From IMG/VR virus record IMGVR_UViG_3300029319_000019, positions 16,340-80,339 of that record: a DNA stretch of 64,000 bases. The stretch is one strand, 5' to 3'. This DNA is from a virus. The position numbers and the translations under genes are program-made. The stretch's first letter is position 1. Each line of letters starts with the position of its first letter. The notes under the pieces were generated by a model that was not told where the DNA came from, made no database searches, and saw only the letters and a program-made list of their open reading frames with translations. Below, one piece after another: positions 43,574 through 49,274 of this stretch.

Positions 43574-44080
43574 CTACGAACTATATTTGTTAACTACAAC
43601 ACCGCCACGTGTATTTGTATTTACTTGTTCTTGTTTAGCTACTTGCTCTTCTAGTTTTGATAATCCACTAACTACATCTCCCATCTTAGATAAATTAGCA
43701 ACCAAGTCTTTTGCATGAAAGATCGGTCTACCATTATCATCCATCATTGTTAGATCTACAGTCTCAAAATACTTTTGTAGTTTTATTACTGACAGTCTTG
43801 CTGCCTTCAATAGTTTTACTGCAGATGTTTCTTTTAATTTTTTGTATGTATCACAAGCTGCTTTTACTTTAGAACTAGGTGCCCACTTTGATTTACCATA
43901 TACACCTAACACTACCTCATCATGTCTACTCTCTTCATCATATACCGCATATGGAGATTTATGATCACACATAAAGTACACATATGCAAGTTCTTTAGAA
44001 TCTAAAGGCTTAAATTCTATAATACTTAGTGCATATGGAGAAGGCACTGCTACGTTATCAACTATCTCTAGTAACTCCAT
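43574..44080 (-). CDS. Possible small terminase or packaging partner, 168 aa
   Basis: 168 residues. A beta-rich first part (PYALSIIEFKPLDSKELAYV; FMCDHKSPYAVYDEES) is followed by a helical part (KLLKAARLSVIKLQKYFETV; LVANLSKMGDVVSGLSKLEE). Proteins starting with a similar segment stand upstream of TerL in Bacteroidota phages I recall. The position two genes before TerL and helical C-terminal end make a small terminase subunit (TerS) the best guess. A helix-turn-helix is not obvious, so it remains uncertain. The start overlaps the HU-like gene by 23 bases. Confidence 0.55.
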   Translation of the reverse strand: MELLEIVDNVAVPSPYALSIIEFKPLDSKELAYVYFMCDHKSPYAVYDEESRHDEVVLGVYGKSKWAPSSKVKAACDTYKKLKETSAVKLLKAARLSVIKLQKYFETVDLTMMDDNGRPIFHAKDLVANLSKMGDVVSGLSKLEEQVAKQEQVNTNTRGGVVVNKYSS

Positions 44081-44273
44081 TTATATTATCTCTTCTTTCT
44101 TTTTTAGAATAAAATCTACCAAAGTATGGCAGTCTTACAGAGTGAAAATTACCTTCAGACATAATTTTTGCTACATACTTAAACTGGCTGTTTATAATTT
44201 TCTCTACCTTTTCAAGAGGTAAATTATACTTTGTCGCTAGTATCTGTATTACTTCCTTTTTTGACTTTGCCAT
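44058..44273 (-). CDS. HU/IHF-like DNA-binding protein (short)
   Basis: 71 residues. VEKIINSQFKYVAKIMSEGN and the core VRLPYFGRFYSKK match the helix pair and saddle strand of HU/IHF proteins, where GFGxF is the hallmark. It is shorter than usual (about 90), so the arm that wraps DNA is cut down. crAss-like phages carry comparable short IHF-like genes in the head-tail region, as I recall. DNA bending at the packaging site is plausible. It overlaps the Zn-ribbon gene by 50 bases. Confidence 0.6.
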   Translation of the reverse strand: MAKSKKEVIQILATKYNLPLEKVEKIINSQFKYVAKIMSEGNFHSVRLPYFGRFYSKKERRDNINGVTRDS

Positions 44274-44523
44274 TGGTTTGTGATTTCCATTTGTTTATAG
44301 GACATGTAGTTGATCTCCATTTTGCTTTGTGTTGTATTAAACATCCGCATTTACCACACCTCATTCTATCTCTTATTAAATGCTCACAGCTATTACAATC
44401 AGATAATCTCTCTGCATAGTCTTCTTCAGATACATTAGGGGCACCTTCAGATATATACTTAGCAAGATCTTTACTAAAACTCTTAGTCATTTGCCATAAA
44501 CTTGGCATTTTATCCTTACTCAT
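44224..44523 (-). CDS. Zinc-ribbon protein, 99 aa
   Basis: CNSCEHLIRDRMRCGKCGC holds two Cys-x2-Cys pairs, with a further Cys after TTC, so it likely binds one zinc ion. The first part (KSFSKDLAKYISEGAPNVSE) reads like a small phage/bacterial family I recall that has the segment CNSCEHL(I)R. It lies in a group of overlapping small genes just upstream of packaging genes. Possible roles are late gene regulation or a structural zinc finger. It overlaps both neighbours. Confidence 0.65.
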   Translation of the reverse strand: MSKDKMPSLWQMTKSFSKDLAKYISEGAPNVSEEDYAERLSDCNSCEHLIRDRMRCGKCGCLIQHKAKWRSTTCPINKWKSQTNGKVKKGSNTDTSDKV

Positions 44524-44848
44524 TCCAGTTAATGTTTACTTCTACTTTCTTAGTATCTAAATTTAATAATCTACTTAAAATATAGTTTTTACCATCTTTT
44601 CTAATAGCTCTTTTGTCTTTCATCTTCTTTACATAATTATTTAATGTATTGAAGTCTGCTAGTCCTAAAACTTTTGCTGCAGCTTTTTTAACTTTTGCAG
44701 AACATATACTAGGATCTTCTAAGGCAACAGCTGCATCTACTAAGGCTGCTAAAACTTTTACCTCTGTAGAAGTAAGATTAAACACCCCGTTCCAGAACTG
44801 TAAATATTTTAGTGTAGAATTTACTTTAATCGTTATCTTTTGCTCCAT
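44516..44848 (-). CDS. Winged-helix/transcription regulator candidate, 110 aa
   Basis: The stretch LTSTEVKVLAALVDAAVALE, then AAKVLGLADFNTLNNYVKKM and DKRAIRKDGKNYILSRLLNL, reads as helix-turn-helix plus wing: helices, short turn, recognition helix, and a final beta hairpin. Such proteins bind DNA. Located at the head of the late operon, it might control switching from early to late transcription. It is fused in expression with its neighbours through 8- and 23-base overlaps. The call is from pattern only. Confidence 0.55.
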   Translation of the reverse strand: MEQKITIKVNSTLKYLQFWNGVFNLTSTEVKVLAALVDAAVALEDPSICSAKVKKAAAKVLGLADFNTLNNYVKKMKDKRAIRKDGKNYILSRLLNLDTKKVEVNINWNE

Positions 44849-45008
44849 CTTGTTCTTCTTTTTCTTTTAAATACGCAGTAAGTATAGCTTCGTACTGTTG
44901 TAATTGTATTTTTTGGTTTTCTAATAATTGATACACTTCATACGCTACTCTTATAGGTTTACCATCAATATATATTCTTCTTTTATTCTGTTTCTTCAGT
45001 GCTTTCAT
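44826..45008 (-). CDS. Small basic protein, 60 aa
   Basis: Starts MKALKKQNKRRIYIDGKPIR, then a charged coil (YQLLENQKIQLQQYEAILTA). Its ends overlap both neighbours by 23-26 bases, typical of packed small phage genes. No family or function is recognised. The basic N-terminus could contact nucleic acid. Confidence 0.45.
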   Translation of the reverse strand: MKALKKQNKRRIYIDGKPIRVAYEVYQLLENQKIQLQQYEAILTAYLKEKEEQDGAKDND

Positions 45009-45174
45009 CTTCTACTGTTACTATTAATATATATTCCATGTCCCCTATCAAGACTTGTATATCCCATGTACAATTTATATTTTTTTCTGACCACATGTCT
45101 AACTTTTCTTCAAATTCTCTATACAATAAAAAGAGTTCTTCCCAACTATGAGTCTGAAACTTTGTTCTGATCAT
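44983..45174 (-). CDS. Small protein, 63 aa
   Basis: MIRTKFQTHSWEELFLLYRE, followed by a beta part (WDIQVLIGDMEYILIVTVED) and an acidic end. It overlaps the genes on both sides by 26-29 bases. Acidic small protein of unknown role; possibly an anti-host factor because of its place next to the late promoter, which is a guess. Confidence 0.45.
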   Translation of the reverse strand: MIRTKFQTHSWEELFLLYREFEEKLDMWSEKNINCTWDIQVLIGDMEYILIVTVEDESTEETE

Positions 45175-45412
45175 CCTTAAATTGTATTGTTGCTCTATCG
45201 TTTTCTACTACTATGGTAGCAGTCTTAGATTGCCTGTTAAATTCATCTATATACTTAGATATATCTTCTCTTGTACACAAAAATGACAAGAACACAGACA
45301 GCTCTTTTGCTGCTCTGGATGTATTATGCTTTAGATCGTTAGTTTTTTGAGTGTGTTCTATCAATTCTAAGTAATCATCCAGGTTTATTGTAACTGTTCC
45401 TGGCAACTTCAT
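45146..45412 (-). CDS. Small protein, 88 aa
   Basis: Residues 1-25 have GTVTINLDDYLELIEHTQKT, then a helical part (ELSVFLSFLCTREDISKYID), a short beta end and charged tail. It starts one base before the GroES-like stop (ATGA/TAATG type overlap), so the co-chaperonin and this protein are coupled. No family is recognised. Confidence 0.5.
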   Translation of the reverse strand: MKLPGTVTINLDDYLELIEHTQKTNDLKHNTSRAAKELSVFLSFLCTREDISKYIDEFNRQSKTATIVVENDRATIQFKDDQNKVSDS

Positions 45413-45687
45413 TAGAACTTACCTAATACTTGAAACTCATTAACAAACAAATACTGAACTTCGTCAATATGAATAAGCATTGCCTCTGTGTTTGGATCTA
45501 CCATGATCTTATCACCCGGCTCACACTGCGTAACTTGCGGTCCTACCGCCAATACTTCTACAATATTTGTCTGTAATTGTCTTGCAGTCTCGTCATCAAG
45601 AATGATACCTGCATCTGTCTTCTTTTTGTCCGGTCTTGGTACTACTATCCATGCACCAAACGGTTGAAATGTAAATTCCTTTGCCAT
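45412..45687 (-). CDS. groES: GroES-like co-chaperonin
   Basis: 91 residues, the usual GroES length. PFGAWIVVPRPDKKKTDAGI includes the mobile loop (KKKTDAGIIL; host type GGIVL), then IVEVLAVGPQVTQCEPGDKI (host type VxAVGxG...VKxGDxV) and an end with YLFVNEFQVLGKF. It would cap the host GroEL, as T4 gp31 does for capsid folding, and is the first gene read from the late-side promoter at 45713-45745. The early position in the late unit agrees with a need before capsid proteins accumulate. The Cys in TQCEPGDK is unusual but harmless for function. Confidence 0.9.
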   Translation of the reverse strand: MAKEFTFQPFGAWIVVPRPDKKKTDAGIILDDETARQLQTNIVEVLAVGPQVTQCEPGDKIMVDPNTEAMLIHIDEVQYLFVNEFQVLGKF

Positions 45688-45712
45688 TGCTATCTATAAT
45701 TAGTTATAAATG

Positions 45713-45745
45713 CAAAGGTATAATAAAATATTTTACAAATACAAG
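45713..45745 (-). promoter_or_regulatory. Bacteroidota-type promoter for groES and the late arm
   Basis: On the minus strand CTTG, a 21-base spacer, then TACCTTTG followed by CA. This fits the -33 TTG / -7 TAnnTTTG consensus of Bacteroidetes promoters (sigma-ABfr-like). The expected start is about 20 bases before the groES ATG. It is the only clear promoter seen leftward and may be host-sigma dependent. Confidence 0.7.
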
Positions 45746-46015
45746 TGTTTTTTGAAGAACTTCACTATTGGGTACACCACACCCCTAGGAGATTTGCTAT
45801 TTCAGTTGGAATTTTACCTCTGGCAGTGCTGTCTTTTGGACTACCTAAGGACACTAAAACTGATGTTAATTCATCACACCTACCTCTGTGTAATGTGCCC
45901 TAACCGTTGGCTATATCCGCCTTTTCAGAGACTATTGGAGAAAACTCTAATCCTTATTTAGGATCTACAATCCAACGTCTGACCCCATAACTACCTTTCG
46001 GCCCTCTGGGGTGAT

Positions 46016-46028
46016 ACGTATATTACGT
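46016..46028. promoter_or_regulatory. Palindrome ACGTATATTACGT, operator candidate
   Basis: Perfect five-base arms ACGTA/TACGT around TAT in the divergent region. Its symmetry fits a dimeric repressor site. It lies about 220 bases before the first early gene and 330 before groES. Confidence 0.35.
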
Positions 46029-46091
46029 GTCTCTGCGGACAAAAATACTAAAAAAAATTTAACCACCAAAATTTTTGAGCGTGTGTACCTA

Positions 46092-46113
46092 CTATTGCAA
46101 AGACCCTACCTAT
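46092..46113 (+). repeat. Spaced repeat module, copy 1
   Basis: CTATTGCAAAGAC, five bases, then CTA(T). It shares exact spacing with the copies at 46165 and 46565. It lacks the upstream GTT and the distal AGTGTG, so it may be a degenerate or first copy. Confidence 0.55.
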
Positions 46114-46164
46114 GTTTCGGAGTTAGAGATACCCCGTGCATAAATATATATAAATTATATGTAT

Positions 46165-46204
46165 GTTCTATTGCATAGACATTCGCTAGCTCTCGCGTAG
46201 TGTG
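46165..46204 (+). repeat. Spaced repeat module, copy 2
   Basis: GTTCTATTGCATAGAC, five bases, CTAG, nine bases, AGTGTG. It is 40 bases before the first early gene's ATG, and its AGTGTG forms the left arm of the 46199-46219 hairpin. An early phage promoter or factor site is the likely reading. Confidence 0.6.
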
Positions 46205-46219
46205 TCGCGGTGATACACT
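46199..46219 (+). other. Hairpin in the leader of the first early gene
   Basis: AGTGTGT pairs with ATACACT (one G-T pair) around CGCGGTG, 25 bases before the start codon. It may shield a leader or bind a regulator. Confidence 0.45.
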
Positions 46220-46244
46220 CGTATAATCTAACAACAATTGTGAT

Positions 46245-46493
46245 ATGAATAAGCTAAGCACTTATCTTAAAGAAAACGGCTATATGCAAGCCAAAGTAGT
46301 AAATGGCCCTAATGGTGACTTCGTTGTTGCAGCTAAAGAGGATAACTCTATTGCAACATTCCCAGTAGGCAAGAACTCTCAAGGAGAAACAGACATCTTC
46401 GCATTCAACTATGTAGTAGGTACGCGTGACGGTATTAGTCAAGTAATTGCTACTGTTAATCAGTATAGTGAAACAGAGTTCCAAGTATTGTAA
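46245..46493 (+). CDS. Unknown early protein, 82 aa
   Basis: The first rightward gene. The protein is a beta-rich fold with MNKLSTYLKENGYMQAKVVN and ATFPVGKNSQGETDIFAFNY. It is followed directly by a strong terminator and preceded by two copies of the repeat module, so it is probably made alone, early and in quantity. No membrane segment or catalytic motif is present. A host-takeover protein is a reasonable guess; the family is not recognised. Confidence 0.65.
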   Translation: MNKLSTYLKENGYMQAKVVNGPNGDFVVAAKEDNSIATFPVGKNSQGETDIFAFNYVVGTRDGISQVIATVNQYSETEFQVL

Positions 46494-46499
46494 TTAGTT

Positions 46500-46528
46500 A
46501 GAGGCTTCGGCCTCTTTCTTTTCTTTTT
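46500..46528 (+). terminator. Rho-independent terminator
   Basis: AGAGGC-TTCG-GCCTCT, a perfect stem with a TTCG tetraloop, followed by TTCTTTTCTTTTTT. It closes the single-gene transcript ending at 46493. Confidence 0.92.
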
Positions 46529-46564
46529 TCTGTTGTTTACTACAATACGAATAAGATACTTATT

Positions 46565-46603
46565 GTTCTATTGCAAAGACTTTAACTAGATTACGAGAGT
46601 GTG
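46565..46603 (+). repeat. Spaced repeat module, copy 3
   Basis: GTTCTATTGCAAAGAC, five bases, CTAG, eight bases, AGTGTG. It begins exactly 400 bases after copy 2 and stands 77 bases before the next early gene, straight after the terminator, as a promoter would. Confidence 0.6.
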
Positions 46604-46680
46604 CGTTGTAGCGTTCATTCACCACATTTTACCACATTTTACCAATCAATAGGTTTATTCCTATTACATTATATATCATT

Positions 46681-46869
46681 ATGACTAACGATGAATTATT
46701 TGAAATTGTAGCAGTGCTTACTGCTAAAAATATGGCTCTTGAAGAAAAGATAGAGAAAATGAAAGAATCTCATGAATTCCGATTAAGAGCTCTACAACAA
46801 CAGATTGATCTCTACAAACGTTTATATGAAAATAAATATGAATCAGAAGTAGAAGAGGAAGATCATTAA
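46681..46869 (+). CDS. Small coiled-coil protein, 62 aa
   Basis: Almost entirely one charged helix: LFEIVAVLTAKNMALEEKIE and then KMKESHEFRLRALQQQIDLY. The heptad pattern suggests a dimer. It is second in the early arm, after copy 3 of the repeat module and the doubled word accacatttt at 46619-46641. Function unknown; it could bind and inhibit a host protein. Confidence 0.6.
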   Translation: MTNDELFEIVAVLTAKNMALEEKIEKMKESHEFRLRALQQQIDLYKRLYENKYESEVEEEDH

Positions 46870-46879
46870 AGATATTTAA

Positions 46880-47130
46880 GATTACAGGAGCTTTACATAA
46901 TAGAGTGGTCGATCTCTATATGACAGGCAGGTTTGATCACCTGCTCTGTTGCTCCGTACGATATAAAGAGAGTTAGCTAGTGCACATAGCTACCATCCTG
47001 ATACTATTATAAGGCAGTGAAATACAGAAATAAGACTAGGATCTGTACTCTCTTTTAACCTACATGCAGCAACGTGGTTGACTAGGATCAATGACCAGAC
47101 AGGCCTGTAGCCTAGCTTCCACCAAGCTGT
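46880..47130 (+). ncRNA. Strongly folded non-coding RNA candidate
   Basis: A gene-free stretch of about 300 bases between small early genes. Perfect stems seen: ATAGAG/CTCTAT (46900-46919), GCAGGT/ACCTGC extended by ACAG/CTGT (46923-46949), TAGCT/AGCTA (46974-46992) held inside the long-range pairing AAAGAGAGT (46965-46973) with ACTCTCTTT (47047-47055), palindrome ACAGGCCTGT (47099-47108) and AGCTT/AAGCT (47114-47128). GACTAGGATC is repeated at 47034 and 47080. It is not a tRNA shape. The number of stems in an A/T-rich genome argues for selected structure: a phage small RNA or an mRNA leader. Confidence 0.6.
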
Positions 47131-47173
47131 ATCAATTATTAACTTACATTTATTAACCAATACTTACATTATT

Positions 47174-47419
47174 ATGAAATCTTACTTTCATTTAAAACGA
47201 TTGACAGCCATTTACCAAATATTGTCGTTTATTTCTTTTGTTCCTTTACTTATATCTATGGTCTTTATCATAGATGGTAAAGCTTTTACATTAGAAACTA
47301 CATTAACTTTAATCATATCTATCATAGCAATGATTGGATTTACTATGCGTCACGATATGTATCAGAAGAAGTTAAGGAACTTTGATTACAAACATTATCT
47401 TGATAAACTAGATAAGTAA
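47174..47419 (+). CDS. Two-span membrane protein, 81 aa
   Basis: Two hydrophobic segments, around AIYQILSFISFVPLLISMVF (residues 13-33) and LETTLTLIISIIAMIGFTMR (37-56), with a basic C-terminal end (RHDMYQKKLRNFDYKHYLDK). The likely site is the inner membrane with both ends inside. It starts a little set of membrane-directed genes. Membrane changes to exclude other phages are possible. It starts after the structured RNA region with a leader of TTATTAACCAATACTTACATT type, common in this arm. Confidence 0.65.
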   Translation: MKSYFHLKRLTAIYQILSFISFVPLLISMVFIIDGKAFTLETTLTLIISIIAMIGFTMRHDMYQKKLRNFDYKHYLDKLDK

Positions 47420-47421
47420 AG

Positions 47422-47586
47422 ATGAGGTTAGTTATATTATGCATTTGTGTTATGGCTCTAGGTAGCTGTAGCACAACGCATAGTCTTGAGCGTATTAAGC
47501 GAGACTATGAATTAGATAAGTTATGGATTGAGTATACTTACAAAGCAGACAGTTTAATCATTCAATATAAAGAGTCATGCAAATAG
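47422..47586 (+). CDS. Small lipoprotein, 54 aa
   Basis: MRLVILCICVMALGSCSTTH shows a short signal peptide ending in the lipobox LGSC (Cys16), so the mature part, about 39 residues with a charged helix (LERIKRDYELDKLWIEYTY), would be lipid-anchored. Starts two bases after the previous stop and its end overlaps the next membrane peptide by ten bases. Size and layout resemble outer-membrane (o-) spanins, but it lies in the early arm, so an exclusion or envelope role is equally likely. Confidence 0.6.
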   Translation: MRLVILCICVMALGSCSTTHSLERIKRDYELDKLWIEYTYKADSLIIQYKESCK

Positions 47587-47687
47587 TATACAAATTTATA
47601 AAGTTCTTAATGTATTGTGTATGTGCGTGTGTGATTGCTAGTGCAGCAGTCATATTCGCATTGTATACTTTACATACATTTAATTAA
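47577..47687 (+). CDS. Membrane peptide overlapping the lipoprotein gene, 36 aa
   Basis: MQIVYKFIKFLMYCVCACVI, then ASAAVIFALYTLHTFN: basic start and one membrane segment. It begins inside the end of the lipoprotein gene in another frame, as spanin pairs sometimes do. The stop TAA lies inside the left arm of the big hairpin at 47686-47748. Too short to recognise a family. Confidence 0.5.
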   Translation: MQIVYKFIKFLMYCVCACVIASAAVIFALYTLHTFN

Positions 47688-47748
47688 ATCTCGTCGGGTT
47701 TTCCCTAACCAACTGATTATGCTTTACGCTAAAGGTTGGACGAGATTT
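47686..47748 (+). terminator. Long hairpin, terminator or RNA element
   Basis: AAATCTCGTC and GACGAGATTT pair perfectly over ten bases around a 43-base loop that holds AACC/GGTT inner pairing. The loop is long for a terminator, so a structured RNA or processing site is as likely. A short A/T-rich tail follows. Confidence 0.5.
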
Positions 47749-47780
47749 AACATTATTAACATTACTTACATTTAAACGAC

Positions 47781-48242
47781 ATGAAAAACACATTAGAATT
47801 TAGAGATGATCAGCTTGATATACTAAATCATCACAAGACATTACCTCTTGGTGGCGTATGGCCTAAAGAAAGGGGCGAGAAAATACCAAAAATTAATAAT
47901 AACACATTAAAGTTTAAAGATCTTTTATGGCTTAAAGACTATAACTATCATAATACAGTTGCAAGTTTCAAATACAGAGCAATTATAGATTTTGATAACG
48001 GATGGTATGTATCTATTATAAATGGAGACCATACTTTTGCAGACTATGATGAGTATGAGATGGCAATATTTGATTCAGATGGACAGATGATAAATCCTTT
48101 TGGATCTTTAACTTACCTTAGCGATACAGATGAATGGATGGGAGAAGTTCTAGAACGACTTGACCCAGAAGGTGTAGAAGAGTATCTTTTGAAAGCTTCT
48201 AAAGCAGATTTTGAAGATACTGGTGAGATTATTATCGCCTAA
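47781..48242 (+). CDS. Unknown early protein, 153 aa
   Basis: Mixed alpha/beta, acidic. Marks are FRDDQLDILNHHKTLPLGGV, FKYRAIIDFDNGWYVSIING, ADYDEYEMAIFDSDGQMINP and TDEWMGEVLERLDPE. The aromatic and acidic beta stretch may form a small beta barrel or sandwich. A terminator follows. I do not recognise a family; a role in host or DNA modification cannot be read. Confidence 0.6.
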   Translation: MKNTLEFRDDQLDILNHHKTLPLGGVWPKERGEKIPKINNNTLKFKDLLWLKDYNYHNTVASFKYRAIIDFDNGWYVSIINGDHTFADYDEYEMAIFDSDGQMINPFGSLTYLSDTDEWMGEVLERLDPEGVEEYLLKASKADFEDTGEIIIA

Positions 48243-48251
48243 TAAACAGAG

Positions 48252-48280
48252 TAGCCGTGCTGTAAAGACGGCTAATTTTT
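48252..48280 (+). terminator. Rho-independent terminator
   Basis: TAGCCGT-GCTGTAAAG-ACGGCTA with A and five T after. It ends the transcript of the 153-aa gene. Confidence 0.88.
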
Positions 48281-48321
48281 GTGCTAACCACATTTACTAA
48301 TCATTTAATACATTTATTATC

Positions 48322-48561
48322 ATGCACTACGTAGTTACCTACACCGCAAACAGTTGTGATGAACACGATTGTGACCCAATCTATCACACGCACAAATTTA
48401 CTAGAACTTTTAAGGATGAGATAGATGCCTTACATTTTCTAGGTGAATGCACAAGTATTCACAAAGATCTTCACGCAATAGAAGGTTCAGTTGAAACTGA
48501 AGAAACAGAGACACTGAAATCATTTGTTGACCACGAAGGAACAATTATCTATTATTATTAA
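48322..48561 (+). CDS. Small protein with Cys/His start, 79 aa
   Basis: MHYVVTYTANSCDEHDCDPI and YHTHKFTRTFKDEIDALHFL show Cys-x4-Cys and a His pair, a possible metal site. A beta-alpha-beta pattern continues to DHEGTIIYYY. The leader is atttaatacatttattatcATG, like others in this arm. The gene is read with the 196-aa gene 20 bases on. Function unknown. Confidence 0.55.
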   Translation: MHYVVTYTANSCDEHDCDPIYHTHKFTRTFKDEIDALHFLGECTSIHKDLHAIEGSVETEETETLKSFVDHEGTIIYYY

Positions 48562-48581
48562 TCATTATTAACATTTTAATC

Positions 48582-49172
48582 ATGGCAAATTTATTGCACA
48601 GTGGTGACCTTAACACTCTAAAACTAGGTCAAACATTACTTACTAGATTCAGAAAGATTGAAGGTGGCTTTGTCCAAATGGAATTGGCAGAAGTCAAAGA
48701 AGGATCTCGCGGCTTGTCAGCTGCGTTTGTATTTAACCAATCTGATAACAGATTTAGTAGAAACTCTGCACGTAGAGCGTGGCAACCAGCTACACCTGCG
48801 GATGTTCAGAGTGCACTTGGTATCTCAGTTGGAGATGCTGAGGGTTGGGAAATGGATGACATGGGTAATGAAATACTTACTGTGAATATTCTTAATCCAG
48901 TTGCTTCTTTTGAAGGACAGGAGTTTCCATTACGAGTTCAAATTGTAGAAACTACTGAGCCAACTGAATGGCAAAGAGCTAACGTTAATACTACTGCTAA
49001 GCGTAAGGGTAGAGACGGAGAGTTTATTCTACATAACGGTGAATATATTTTCACTCGTTCCTCTATTGTATTCAACGAGCCAGTAGATGTGTATTTGGAA
49101 GCTGATTCAGCACCGGTGCAGAAAGTTACTATTGAGAAAGTTGATGTTGCAACAGGAGAGATAGTAAACTAG
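48582..49172 (+). CDS. Unknown early protein, 196 aa
   Basis: Opens MANLLHSGDLNTLKLGQTLL, then RFRKIEGGFVQMELAEVKEG, FNQSDNRFSRNSARRAWQPA and NGEYIFTRSSIVFNEPVDVY. Mainly beta with a basic RNSARRAW stretch, which could be an OB-like nucleic-acid-binding fold; this is a guess. The C-terminal part EKVDVATGEIVN is acidic. It ends ten bases before a terminator (49183-49216). Confidence 0.6.
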   Translation: MANLLHSGDLNTLKLGQTLLTRFRKIEGGFVQMELAEVKEGSRGLSAAFVFNQSDNRFSRNSARRAWQPATPADVQSALGISVGDAEGWEMDDMGNEILTVNILNPVASFEGQEFPLRVQIVETTEPTEWQRANVNTTAKRKGRDGEFILHNGEYIFTRSSIVFNEPVDVYLEADSAPVQKVTIEKVDVATGEIVN

Positions 49173-49182
49173 TATAAATAAA

Positions 49183-49216
49183 ATGGGTATATCACTTGTG
49201 TGGTATACTCATTTTT
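49183..49216 (+). terminator. Terminator overlapping a promoter
   Basis: ATGGGTATA and TATACTCAT pair (one G-T) with TTTTT after. The loop contains the CTTG that serves as the -33 of the next promoter. Confidence 0.78.
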
Positions 49217-49226
49217 ACTATATTTG
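49195..49226 (+). promoter_or_regulatory. Bacteroidota-type promoter for the AT-hook gene
   Basis: CTTG, 20 bases, TATATTTG followed by C. A perfect fit to the -33/-7 consensus. The expected RNA start near 49231 shows that the next gene starts at 49275 rather than at the earlier ATG 49200. Confidence 0.75.
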
Positions 49227-49274
49227 CTTAAATTTATAAAGAATATTTATACATTATTATCTAAATCATTGAAA

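Larger units (their letters stand above)
45746..46244. other. Divergent non-coding centre with palindromes
   Basis: About 500 bases between the leftward and rightward arms, without a convincing gene (a rightward 83-aa frame lacks codon or motif support). Seen: TGTCTTT/AAGGACA hairpin near 45830-45860, ATCCT/AGGAT hairpin near 45952-45965, ACCCCA/TGGGGT (45982-46012), the 13-base palindrome ACGTATATTACGT (46016-46028), AGTGTGT/ATACACT (46199-46219) and two of the repeat modules (46092, 46165). The area could hold the origin, early promoters and a leader RNA. Which of these is real cannot be told without data. Confidence 0.5.

Noticed and set aside
45710-45961. Rightward 83-aa open frame in the divergent centre
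   Set aside because: Its start lies in the leftward promoter, it has no start signal and its composition is not protein-like.
46092-46580. CTTTGCAATAG read on the minus strand as host -7 boxes
   Set aside because: The TA two bases before TTTG is missing in all three copies and no -33 TTG fits.
46923-46949. T-arm-like hairpin (GCAGGT-TTGATC-ACCTGC), possible tRNA
   Set aside because: The loop is six bases, not seven, and no acceptor, D or anticodon arm with proper spacing is found.
49200-49274. N-terminal extension MVYSFLLYLL of the AT-hook protein
   Set aside because: The consensus promoter lies between this ATG and the one at 49275, so the RNA would start after it.
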